NCBI GenBank assembly: GCA_023897205.1
Contig: JAHWDD010000008.1
Span: forward strand, 1,736,001 to 1,800,000
Source: Exophiala sp. HKRS030
Taxonomy: Eukaryota; Ascomycota; Eurotiomycetes; Chaetothyriales; Herpotrichiellaceae
DNA: 64,000 nt
Reading direction: 5' to 3'
Shown: one piece after another, positions 33,710-43,819 of the stretch
Layout of the letters: every line of letters starts with the position of its first letter
How positions within the stretch are numbered: the stretch's first letter is position 1
Translations under genes and position numbers: made by a program
The notes under the pieces: model-generated
What the model was told of the DNA's origin: nothing
Databases searched by the model: none
The model's input: only the letters and a program-made list of their open reading frames with translations

Positions 33710-36480
33710 TGACGGCAGAACCTTGACTGCCACTCACTTTCCTTGTAATCATCCGGCGGGCAGACTGTTTCCAGTACCAAGCTGACCCGCAGCATATAAC
33801 GACGATACGGCTCAGCATTTCTCTCATTTACGATCATCCGCTGTAGACATAGCTTCTGGAGTTTTTCTTTGGGGTTTGATTTCCAAATAATCTGATCTGT
33901 GGGGGATCTGGATTTCGGCAATACGACCAACCATACGTGTACATGATGAGAACTGGTCTTGGGGTGACGAATATAGATCAAGATATTGACGACATGATAT
34001 TTGCTAAAAACAAATCTGTCATCAGCACACTTTTCCATAACTAGATTATAACGAAAGCTAGACTTTTAGGTCTAGTCCAATCGAACAAACACTGTCCATT
34101 TAAACAACCTCAGACAAGGCCGTGTTGTATGCAGGTTGGTTCGTGTTGACGAGGCTGAGCCGTGCACTGGCGCCATAATCCATTTGCAGTCATTGGCTCG
34201 TGGTCAAGGATCAAACGAGGCCCGAGTTTCCGGGTGAGACGTTGAGCGGGAAGGGAAGCCCAAGAAAATAAACGAGCTTTTGTTTCGTTTTGCCTGAGAT
34301 TCGTACGAGATGTCAAAAGAATGGGGTCTCTCAAAGGAAAGCTGGTGCATTGGCCTGTATCATGGTCATGAGAGGCATTGATGGGCCCAGGGGCTCGACT
34401 TTTTCATTGTCCCAGTCCCAAAGTGAAATTTCGCCGAGACTCCTTGGGGTACAGTGGATGGGCAAGACAGACGATCCCAAGACATGGACAAGAAAAGATC
34501 ATCTCCTGGGTTGCGTGGCATGTCTTGTCGTGGGTATATATAATTTTCGAGACAAACTGGCACGACTGGGTTGTTATATCAAATTATCATCCAAGACATG
34601 GTCTCCCTCTTTAGCGGCCTGCCTTGAGATGAACCCCATGTGGCCTGGGAGATTTGAGGGACTGTCGATTGGGCCAAGTAAATCAGGTGGGTATCTCAAT
34701 GCTGGATGTCTTGAAACATGGTAATCGGTGACTTTGATAAGCATGGACGAGGGGATTACTACGAATCGACTACTTCGCAACGGCTACGGTTTTTTATGCA
34801 ACAAACATATCTAGAGTGCAAGCAAAGGCTGAGATTACTATGGGTAAAAACCGAGGCGAGCTAAGGGACAAGTACTGTAACTTCGACTAGAAACAGATAA
34901 TGACAACGAGATAATTTAGCACCTCCAGGTCGTACTGTAGTGGATGGAGTCCATATCTATGGAGTACTTGGTAGATAGCTAGCTATTGGAACCCGACGAC
35001 TCCCGGACTTGGAATGGAGTTGGAGAAGACTTCTTGAAACAAGCTTGGTGCCGATCGTGGCAGTGCAGTTGGTGAAGAGAGATTGACTTGCACGCGACTT
35101 GGTATGATTGATGGACATGGTGAAATCTCAGACGCATGTCGCATGTCGCATGTCATGTCGCTGGAGATCAATGTCATTGGGCCAAGAGTGTAGCATTAAT
35201 CATGATCGTTAGGGTATATCTGTAGCTCTCTTGGCGATGGGTTGGACGCCTGAACATAGAGAATCGTTGACTGCAATGGGAGATGCAGAGATGCAGATGT
35301 AAATACTCGGTTCTTACCTACCGTCCTACTCTGTAGTTAGTACCTACCTATGTAGTCATGACATGATCCAACAAGAAAGAATGTTGCTCGTGCAGAAGAT
35401 TCCGCATGCTCCATCTGCCAACCAGGAAAACAAAAGACGATCCATGAGCGCAATTCGAAACCTGTGCCAATCAACCCCCACAACCGCGAGCGTCATTGAG
35501 TCAAGCACATTGGCAGATCCGCCGCCAACAGAAAAGTGTCCGGGGGCACGCAGGGGAGGCACCGAGGGATGTGGGAGTGGCAAAATGCCTGCATCACGGG
35601 CCAGTGCTACAATGCATGGTTGGCAAGTGGCGTTGGTGGTGTGCATATTAAATCTACTGTGCTAACTACTGTAAACTCAGCGGCCGCCTGAGTGGCTAGT
35701 TAGTGGCTTGTGGCTACCTGGAAATGTGGAAACATAGAGCGTGGCCGCTTAGGTCCCTCCCTAGCCCACAGGTGGTCAATCGCCTCTCATGGGGCTTGAT
35801 GGGGGGCTTGACTTGGTCAATACAGCACCTGTGGCACTGGGCGCTGGGCGCTGGGCGCTGGGCGCTGGGCATTCGACACCCAAGAGCCAAGAGTATACAT
35901 CCCCCCTCAGGTGCCCCTAAGACTAAGACTGCATTCCCAACTACGGAGAGGTATGGAGTACTCAGACTCAACGGTGAGTGGTCAGTAATCACACCCCTGT
36001 CTTTCGCATCCCAGCCAGACAAGCCAAACTCTATCCACAGACCACATCCGGACGGACGTTCTCAAGAAGTTCAGAAATGCAAAACTCAAGCCTTCACAGC
36101 GTGCCAATGCTTGAGATTCACTGGATGCATACAAAATATTCCTACTGAAGGTTTGATGTCGCTTTCCTTTCTTCTCTCCATCTTCTTCCCATTCATCAAC
36201 CGGTCATTCCAGACTGAGAACTCTTCACAGTCGTTGGCGTGTTGCACTTCCCTCGTTTGCTCCTTCCTTGAGCACGCGTCGTTAATACCTTCACCTTTCT
36301 AATACTGTCTTTTGTCTTCTGGATTTTTGTTGAGACTCCCCACTCACTCGGATCTCGATCACGATCACGACTTGTTTTTTGGGGGACTCTCAAGTCTATT
36401 GATCGATTTAGAGCCCTTTTCCTACTTGAACAAGCATATCTCGTGCCTTCCTCGACTTCTCTTTCTGACCAGTCAACATC
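33710..36480. other. Gene-poor 2.8-kb interval upstream of GH72 gene
   Basis: No gene supported. A 144-codon frame at 34290 begins without ATG and is motif-free. A 7-bp minisatellite (GCGCTGG repeated about four times) lies at 35841-35869. The final 320 bp (36160-36480) are CT-rich, as is usual before strongly expressed fungal genes. Confidence 0.5.
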
Positions 36481-37898
36481 ATGCGTTCCGCCATCCTCAC
36501 TTCCGCTGCCTTGGGCTTCGGTTCTGCCGCAGCAGCCACTTTGAAGGCCCGAGCTGTTGAACCAGTCACAGTCAAGGGCAATGGTAAATGATTCCTGTGT
36601 TCAAACCATGCTATACGTTGTCTCTAACCTGTTGCCCAGCGTTCTTTGCCGGTAACGAACGCTTCTACATGCGTGGTGTTGCATACCAACCCGGTGGTGC
36701 CTCCAATGTCGCAGATCCCATTGCAGACACCGAAGGATGCTTGCGTGATATCGAGTACTTCAAGAGATTGGGCCTCAATACCATCCGTGTATATTCGGTC
36801 GACAACTCGGCCAATCACGACGAATGTATGAGTGCTTTGGCAGATGCTGGCATCTACCTTGTTCTCGACGTCAACACTCCCTTGTATTCCCTCAACCGAG
36901 CAGACCCCAACCCATCATACAATGCCGCATATCTCCAGAATATCTTTGCGACCATCGACATCTTCCACGCATACGACAACACCCTGGCTTTCTTCTCAGG
37001 CAATGAAGTTATCAATGACCCCGAAACTTCCATCACGGCACCCTACATCAAAGCAGTCACTCGTGATATTCGACAATATATCCGAAACCGTGGCTACCGT
37101 ACCATTCCAGTTGGATATTCTGCCGCCGATGTTAGTGAGAATCGTCGCGAAACTGCCGACTACATGAACTGTGGAACGGATGACGAGCGATCGGATTTCT
37201 TTGCCTTCAACGATTATTCTTGGTGCTCGCCATCTTCCTTCACCACATCTGGTTGGGATCAGAAGGTCCGGAACTTTACTGGATATGGATTGCCCATCTT
37301 CCTTTCCGAGTATGGGTGCAACACAAACACTCGTGATTGGGGTGAAGTTGCTGCTCTCTACAGTACTAACATGACTGGTGTCTACTCTGGTGGACTTGCT
37401 TATGAGTATACTCAAGAACCCAATAATTACGGTCTGGTCCAACTCGGCAGCAGCAATGGTAGTGTCACTGAGCTTCCCGATTTCCAGAGGCTAGCAGATG
37501 CCATGGCTGCAACCTCCAATCCTTCTGGAGATGGTGGTTATGATCCTCAACACGCTGCTTCGGAGTGCCCTTCATATTCGGAGCCGGCTTGGCTTGTTCG
37601 TGGCTCTGCACTACCTGCCATTCCCGAAGGTGCTAAGCAATACATGGATGAAGGAGCTGGTCCAGGTGTTGGTTTGTCTGGACCTGGTTCTCAGAATGCT
37701 GGAGGCGCCTCAACCGGTACTGCCACCGCCGGCAGTGGAGCAGCTACCCGAACCGGTGATTCTGGCAGCAGCTCAAGCACCAGCAGTGGTACTTCAAACG
37801 CTGGCTCATCATTGAAAGTTTCTGAATGGTCTTTTGCTCCAGTTGTCTGCGGCGCCGTTGTGGTCTTATCGACATTTGTTGGAGCGTCTTTGTTGTAA
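36481..37898 (+). CDS. GH72 beta-1,3-glucanosyltransferase (Gel/Gas type), GPI-anchored
   Basis: Cell-surface enzyme that cuts beta-1,3-glucan and transfers the new end onto another chain, elongating wall glucan. About 453 residues. Exon 1 is 36481-36583, the 56-bp intron 36584-36639 (GTAAAT...CCCAG), exon 2 36640-37898. The signal peptide ends near SAAAATLKA. Catalytic core: FFAGNERFYMRGVAYQPGG, GLNTIRVYSVD, the acid/base Glu in FFSGNEVIND (about residue 157) and the nucleophile in IFLSEYGCN (about residue 258). GGLAYEYTQEPNNYGLV also fits. There is no Cys-rich X8/CBM43 module. A Gly/Ser/Thr-rich stretch and a hydrophobic tail (APVVCGAVVVLSTFVGASLL) follow, so it belongs to the shorter GPI-linked class. 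Confidence 0.95.
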
Positions 37899-38166
37899 AC
37901 TCAGCACACCTGGTGTGGCGCATATTCAGGGGTGGGCAATATTTACATTGATAAGGAACATTGGTCGACACAGGCTCATGACATGGTTGATATTTCTTTT
38001 GTGCCATTGGGACTTTGAAAAATTGTGTCACTCTTAGGAGAGACCTGAGTGTAATTTGTTTTGCTCGGGATGATAGACATGGCGTATAATTAGGAATTCC
38101 CAAGACCCTTGCAAAACATGCTTGAAATTTTATCTTTCCTTTGTACGATCATACTAAAAGAAGCCA

Positions 38167-38805
38167 TTACTTCACTTGAGTGAAACTCGAACCTTTGACT
38201 TGAGCCTTCTTGGCCGTCCACGGCCCATCGAACCAAACGCCATCAGTAACAATCAACTTCCCATCCTTTGTAAACCGAACGCCCTCCTCGGTCAACAGAC
38301 GCAATTTCATGACCTGATTGACGCCCGACGGCGCCTTCTCCCAATCACCCTTGAACCCGCCGACAAACCCATCACTCGCAATCACCCGGTGACACGGCAC
38401 CTCGGGCGCGAACGGATTCACGCGCAGCGCACCCCGACCGCGCGCGGCGACGACCCCAGTGCCCGCGCCAGCGCCGCGTACGTCGTCACTTGCCCGCTTG
38501 GGATCATCAGGAGGTGGGCGTAGACGCGCTGTTGTAAAGAGAAGAGAGGGGGATCGGTTAGAGAGGTTGCAATGCAGGAGATGGGGAAGGAGGTGAGAGG
38601 TGAGAGGTGGGAAGTGAGAGGGGAAGGGCGTAGCTAGGTTTGAGAACGAGAGGGTAGGTAGGTAGGTAGGTAGGTAGGTAGGTAGGTAGGTAGGTAGGTA
38701 GATAGGTAGGTAGACAGGTAGACAAGTGGGCGGGTATATATGTATACAGAGAGTGAGTGAGGGAAGGAAGAACATGCTTACCTCTTGGAATTCAGTCACC
38801 GCCAT
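38167..38805 (-). CDS. MGMT-family protein with catalytic PCHR motif, frame slip
   Basis: Small O6-alkylguanine alkyltransferase-type protein of about 128 residues once corrected. Exon 1 is only 38805-38782 (MAVTEFQE). A long 253-bp intron (38781-38529, GTAAGC...CAACAG) contains a GGTA microsatellite. Exon 2 starts RVYAHLLMIPSGQVTTYAAL. Downstream come NPFAPEVPCHRVIASDG with the alkyl-acceptor Cys, and GGFKGDWEKAPSGVNQVMKL. At CCCC 38432-38435 the frame breaks; one added base gives SPRAVGGALRVNPFAPE as the family requires. In length it resembles the alkyltransferase-like (ATL) proteins, which lack the N-terminal domain and carry PWHR, yet this one keeps the Cys. Role: repair or recognition of alkylated guanine in the nucleus. 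Confidence 0.85.
   Translation of the reverse strand: MAVTEFQEVSMFFLPSLTLCIHIYPPTCLPVYLPIYLPTYLPTYLPTYLPTLSFSNLATPFPSHFPPLTSHLLPHLLHCNLSNRSPSLLFTTARLRPPPDDPKRASDDVRGAGAGTGVVAARGRGALRVNPFAPEVPCHRVIASDGFVGGFKGDWEKAPSGVNQVMKLRLLTEEGVRFTKDGKLIVTDGVWFDGPWTAKKAQVKGSSFTQVK
38653..38712. repeat. GGTA tetranucleotide microsatellite
   Basis: About twelve consecutive GGTA units followed by interrupted copies (GATA, GACA variants) up to about 38725. It lies inside the intron of the MGMT-family gene; on the coding strand it reads as TACC repeats. Confidence 0.95.
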
Positions 38806-38830
38806 ACTCCTCCTGCCCGCTACCTTCTTA

Positions 38831-38940
38831 TGTATGTTTGTCTGTCTGTTTGTCTGGATGTCTGGATGTCTGGATGTCTGGATGTCTGTCTGTCTGGATG
38901 TCTGTCTGTCTGGATGTCTGTCTGTCTATCTGTCTATCCA
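38831..38940. repeat. Compound TGTC/TGGA microsatellite
   Basis: Alternating TGTC and TGGA tetramers just upstream of the MGMT-family start codon (38805, minus strand), so it lies in the promoter or 5' leader. A shorter GTAT run follows at 39044-39062. Confidence 0.9.
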
Positions 38941-40703
38941 GCAAGGGCTTGCCAAATGTTGATGTCGATGCTGCAACTGGCAATCTGGTAGACTACTGGA
39001 CTGGCTGCTGCTGATGGATTTGAAAGTAGGCTTGTCGGTTGCTTGTATGTATGTATGTATGAATGTCAGGAGATGAAAGGAGAGGAGGTGGTGGTGGTGG
39101 TAGGAATTTATGAGTTAATGAGTTACGGGTATTGAGAGATGGTGGTAATGACTCAACGACACGCACGCGCAATCGCCAGATCAGAATGAGAATGAGAGTC
39201 AGAGTCAGAATCACTTTTTGATTGCAAAACGTGAAAGATCTTAGATATTTACACTTCCTCAGTCTTCCCTTCGGGACCGTCGTCGTCAAGTACCTAGACA
39301 TTAATTGGACGACGAAAGTAGGCATCTCGGTCATGGGAGTGGTTGTGATTGGTCACATTAAAAGCAACACCTAAAACAATATCTCTCGAATGGGGAGGAA
39401 TACGAGTGCGACAGGACGGGGCCTTAAACTGAACGCGGGTGTCGGAGCCTGGATTTCTGCAAGGTGGGTGTGGGTGCGCGTAAACGTCGCCAACTCACGT
39501 GCTCTACCTATATCACTAACTAGGTAGTTAGTTAGTTAGGTAACACTGTGGGTTACCCATTATTCCAGATGTCCCACTGTAGGCGTTGCTATGGAATTCA
39601 ACATCGGTACATGGTTGAGATCTTGGGAGACGGCCTGGCCTTGTGACTCATATTCTACGCCAGGAGCGACAGGAAGAAGAAATGAACCGACTTATGATCC
39701 CATTACCATTCTTTCTGCCACGGAGTTTTCATGGGAATCGTTGTCCTCCGATATGGTAACTAGGCGGCTCCCTGGGAGACAGAGACGACAGAGTCGATAG
39801 GCTAGATGGCTTTGTATGCAAGTGAGCGTGCTCCTTACCTTTGAGCTTCCTTTCTAGAACGAGGTTGGATACTCTTGGTTGTGCTGAGCCTACTCCAAAG
39901 TTGGTGTCATGAACAATGACTGGTCCACCACGCCCGACAGTCTGTCCAGCAGATCGTGCTCCAAAGCGCGTATGGGCTGGCAGCTCGAAGAAACAATTAT
40001 CACGGATGAGATTCTAGTTAGTGATTCGTTGCGTTAGCTCTTTCGCCTTGCTGTGTCTCTTAGACTGGGTGAAGCACTGAGGTTCTCGGCGCAATAAGAC
40101 ATGAACTTGTAGGACGGCACACAGCACCGTCCACGTGGACATACAAATCAAGTTCGTCAAGAGTCGTCGCTCGACTTCAATACAGTATGCGATCCCACCA
40201 GAACCCGTGAGCTGAAGGTATCCGAACCTGTGGTCCGTCTTCGTGGCTTAAGCTTTGTCAAGGCTCAAGTTTTGAGTTAACACCTTGTCCATTTCTGGCA
40301 ACTGCACAATCAGCCCTCTCCACTCATATATCGACAAAAGACCATTCTAGCACCTTTTCCATGATACTGGTCCACGTAGTCGGGTCCTGGAGAGTTCAAA
40401 ACTGGTCAAGCTTGTCACTCTGTCTTCACATCACCTTTTTGTGGAAGCTTGTTATACGAGGTTGCCAGCACGATCCCAGTAGATTCTGTGGTTGTGAAGA
40501 AAGCCCCATGTCCGGAACACCTATCATGCGCAGTCGGCTGATTGTACTGCTTTATACTCCGTATTTAGACCTGATATATAACCTGATTGAAAGACTCGTG
40601 CTCACGATGCACCCTTCATCCCTATACCTGTTTCTCTCAATCCTGCCACTTTAAATCAAACAATTACGAATAAAATCTCAACCTACCGCGCGTTCTCTCA
40701 TAA
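38941..40703. other. Intergenic; promoter of the repeat-precursor gene at right end
   Basis: No gene supported. GGTGGTGGTGG trinucleotide run near 39088. A perfect copy of the dispersed TACTCCGTA motif is at 40555-40563, just before a TATATAA box at 40575-40581, about 125 bp upstream of the ATG at 40704. Confidence 0.5.
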
Positions 40704-41296
40704 ATGAGAATCATTTACCTGTTGGCCGTGGCTCTGCCACCATTGATCTTAGCAGCGCCTCTTGGGTCCAAGTTGGAAACAAGGGAAGCCATTGCCCAGC
40801 TCAGCCATTTTTCAGAGCGTCTTCTTCCACCTCGATCCACATCTGAGATCTTAGGCCTCCTCCGTCGAGACGCTGAAGCCAACGCAGAGCCAGGTGGCCA
40901 TTATTGGGGTGGGAAACGGGATGCAGAGGCTGATGCAGATCCAGGTGGCTCTGCATGGGGTGGGAAGAGAGATGCTGAAGCCAACGCAGAGCCAGGCGGT
41001 CATTACTGGGGTGGGAAAAGAGATGCTAAGGCCAATGCAGAACCGGGCACTAGTCAATGGGGAGGAAAACGAAGCGCCGAAGCTGATGCAAACCCAGGTG
41101 GCTCTGCATGGGGTGGGAAGAGAGATGCTGAAGCTGATGCAGAACCGGGGCTCGTCAGTGGGGTGGCAAACGAGATGCTGAAGCCGATGCAAAGCCAGGC
41201 GGCTCTGCATGGGGTGGGAAGAGAGACGCTGAAGCCAACGCCGAACCAGGTGGCCACTACTGGGGTGGGAAAAGGAGTACCGAAGCAACTTCATAG
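40704..41296 (+). CDS. Secreted multi-repeat precursor with Kex2/Ste13-type sites (KEP or pheromone-like)
   Basis: Predicted preproprotein of about 197 residues if one frame slip is corrected. Signal peptide MRIIYLLAVALPPLILAAP, then a pro-region ending LGLLRR. Eight tandem 17-residue units follow at exactly 51-bp spacing (40869-41275). Each begins with X-Ala dipeptides (DAEANA, DAEADA, SAEADA), then a nine-residue core, then a Kex2 dibasic (KR, once RR upstream). Cores seen: EPGGHYWGG (three times), DPGGSAWGG, EPGTSQWGG, NPGGSAWGG, EPGARQWGG and KPGGSAWGG. X-Ala leaders are the substrate pattern of Ste13 dipeptidyl peptidases in alpha-factor maturation. GGGG 41147-41150 appears one base short; as printed, the frame leaves the repeat in unit 6 and ends at 41318. 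The cores have no Cys, unlike known ascomycete alpha-pheromones. No UstYa-like gene is seen nearby, so a dikaritin-type RiPP is less likely. Confidence 0.72.
40869..41275 (+). repeat. Eight 51-bp tandem repeats coding peptide units
   Basis: Units start at 40869, 40920, 40971, 41022, 41073, 41124, 41174 and 41225. All are 51 bp except the sixth, which is 50 bp because of the short G run at 41147-41150. The copies differ mostly in the core codons and at synonymous sites. Confidence 0.93.
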
Positions 41297-42027
41297 CTGG
41301 ATACTCGTGCCGGGGTAAAGGGCTGTACCTGGAAGGGATACTGATTGAACTGCTATACATTTCTCCCTGTAGTGGTGTTTGTCGAATATGATCGCATACG
41401 TACACGGCTTTCGTGGGTGAAGCTCTCAACATATGGATTTGAGTTTGGGTTGATTGCATCTTGTAATAGCTGGTTTGGGCTGCACAATTCTCCGTCATCC
41501 CAGCACAGCTTCCATGGGCTGGTAAAGTGACTCGATGCAGCGGAAACAAAGGATAACACCTCCTCGTCATCTTCTTGATCCAGGGTCTGCAAAACATCAT
41601 AACATATTGGCTTCGATTTCGAAGGTAGATGTGAAATGGAAAAAGTGATCAAGTACGGTTTGGGCGAAAGTTCGCTGTCATAGGTTGATTCATTGAGCCA
41701 TTAGCAATAACCAAGGGTATGCATGATGCAGAGACACCTGTGCCATGCATGACCTTCGATGACTGTTGAGCAACATAAAATAAGTCCAGAGATAGGCTGA
41801 AGAGAACCGTCAGGACTGCCGAGACACTTGCGGCGTTAATTGGCCTTGTAGTCAGCCCTACAGTCGAACCCCAATGTTGCACTCAGAGTAGCTATGCTTC
41901 TCTCAATCAAAGCTCCTTCACTCCTCCACCAAACGAATCCAACATCGCAGACAACTACGGCTACAGGAAGGCGCATTCCCACCTGCCCTTCTTCCAAAAG
42001 TCCGATCTATCGCAGATTCTCCCAAAT
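41297..42027. other. Intergenic before NDUFB7
   Basis: About 730 bp. 3' flank of the precursor gene and promoter of the complex I subunit. Overlapping frames on both strands have no motif. Confidence 0.4.
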
Positions 42028-42524
42028 ATGACGATCATAGAGAGCGTGAAGGAGGCCGTCGGCCTGGGTGAGACCGGTACGGTGCCCTCAGATTGCTCAC
42101 TTCATCAGTGGACAGCTTGAAGTCCTTTCACCGAAACCAGACTGACTCAACGTTACAACAGCTGGCGCACCCGCTTCTCGAGAAGCCATGTCCGAAGCTA
42201 GGCTCCCACTGGCATACCGTGACAACTGTGCTGGTCTCCTTATTCCTTTAAACAAGTGTCGACACGATACATTCTTTGCGATTTGGAAGTGTGAGGTGAG
42301 TGGGAGACTTTTGTCCTTCTGAAGATGTGGTTTCGGATGCAACATGAATTCTACATTTCAACGATTTCACGAGCTGACTCTATGGAATTTCCTCGCCGCC
42401 TCTACAGAACGAGAGACACGCATATGAGAAGTGCCAATACGAAGAATTCAAGAAGCGAGTGGTTAAGATGGATGAATTGCGGGCTGCCAATCTGAAGGCC
42501 GAGAAGGAAGGCGCAGCGGCGTAA
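42028..42524 (+). CDS. NADH:ubiquinone oxidoreductase B18 subunit (NDUFB7)
   Basis: Accessory subunit of respiratory complex I with a twin Cx9C (CHCH) fold, imported into the mitochondrial intermembrane space through the Mia40 route; 96 residues. Three short exons, so no long open frame is visible: 42028-42067, 42162-42295 and 42408-42524. Introns are 94 bp (GTGAGA...CAACAG) and 112 bp (GTGAGT...CTACAG). The spliced product starts MTIIESVKEAVGLAGAPASR, contains the first twin-Cys motif CAGLLIPLNKC and, across intron 2, the second, CENERHAYEKC. It ends in a charged helix (YEEFKKRVVKMDELRAANLK). All phases close and the stop TAA is at 42522-42524. Confidence 0.93.
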
Positions 42525-43819
42525 GTGGATGGTCATGTGTACACACCGAAGAAGAGCGTTGGACGATGGAGCCGGAACGACAAGTAGGCACGGTCGTCAT
42601 TGTATATATGGGGTAGAGCAAGAGCTCGATCGAGACATTATCCTTGGGGCGTTTTGTTACGAGGGATCACTTCTTTCGATGAAAAAGGATCCAAAGGAAA
42701 ATAGACGCCAAATCTTTCCTGACTTGGTCGCACCAATTCAGCAGACTCGTGATGCATGGAAATGAGAGAACACGAAGCATCGTTCAGCCGAAGGGGCTTG
42801 AGAATCAACGCTGTGCGTCCTCGTCTCGGCTGGCATGGATCATCGGAGCAGTGCCGAGAAAACACATTAGTTGCCAGTTCACCGGCCAGAAGCGAGCCGA
42901 TTTGACATGTGTGATATCAGAAATAGTCCACGTCTAAATACCATGCAGGTTGTTCTGTAGGTCAACTCATTTCGTCCTATAAAATCAGGTCCCCCACGCT
43001 CGCTAGTTAGCCCGAGATGGTTGGCGTGAATGATGTGATTTCATACACGAACCACTACGCGGATTTGGGCGGCAATCAGAACGACGTGCCATCGGAGGAA
43101 GTGAATCTAGGCGTTTCTCACATGAGAAGTGAACGAGTACAAGATACCTCATTAGACACTCTCATATCTCTTTTTCCGTCTGGCATTTTAACTTCTATTC
43201 TGACCCGACCACTTCAGTTTGAACGTGATTCCGCCCAATGACAAGCCCGATGACTAATTCGTTCTGAGACTTTTCGCGGCAAGTACGACTGTGGAAACAC
43301 TTCCTTCTAATTGGCTCGGGATTCGAATTTCTCTTCTCTTTTCATTGCAAAAACATCCGGTCCTTTCTCTTTTGGCACCTTGTCCTTCTCTATTTTGGCC
43401 GATAATCTTTGTGAATCGGTCATCACGAATTGAAGAGTTCTCGTTAGCCTCGAATCCCGTTTGTCCCTTCGATCTCTCGTCTCGCGGTTCCATAATCTTT
43501 GACCCGAGGTTGATCCGTTCGGTCGAGAAGCGGGAAAAAAACGTCACCGTCTAGAACTTTTTGCATCGTCTTTACTATCTACCTATTTTGGAGGACACGC
43601 GACTCAGTACAGTCTGGCTCTCTAGGGCCGGATACCACAATACATTTTGGTCCAGTCCAGGCGCCTTGAACTTGTCCGCCAGGATTGGAACCACATCTAT
43701 AGAGAATATCAGCTTGGCAGTATTTCACCCGATGGGGGTGCCTTGAATTTTCTTGTCTTTACACCGACGAATTACACATATCCGATTTCGATTTTCCTCC
43801 TACATTTCCCTTCTTAATC
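42525..43819. promoter_or_regulatory. GSH1 upstream region with Yap1-like site
   Basis: About 1.3 kb without a gene. TGACTAA at 43251-43257 (TTAGTCA on the other strand) lies about 560 bp before the GSH1 start. TTAGTCA is the AP-1/Yap1 response element known in the yeast GSH1 promoter. The last 300 bp are CT-rich, suggesting the leader. The site assignment is inference from the match and position. Confidence 0.4.

Noticed and set aside
34290..34724. 144-codon plus-strand frame
   Set aside because: Non-ATG start, no motif, composition like surrounding intergenic DNA.
38549..38760. Tyr-Leu-Pro-Thr repeat N-terminus for the MGMT-family protein
   Set aside because: It is read-through of the microsatellite-bearing intron; splicing at 38781/38529 gives the family N-terminus.
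38831..39014. Overlapping Cys/Leu/Ser/Val-rich frames that look like small secreted Cys-rich proteins
   Set aside because: They are translations of the TGTC/TGGA microsatellite in several frames.
40704..41318. Reading the repeat precursor as a dikaritin (ustiloxin-type) RiPP precursor
   Set aside because: The architecture fits, but I see no UstYa-like oxidase, peptidase or transporter gene around it, and most cores lack a Tyr. Kept only as an alternative.
40704..41318. The printed C-terminus of the precursor after unit 6 as a real divergent tail
   Set aside because: The neighbouring frame continues two and a half more perfect units to a clean stop; one base in GGGG explains it.
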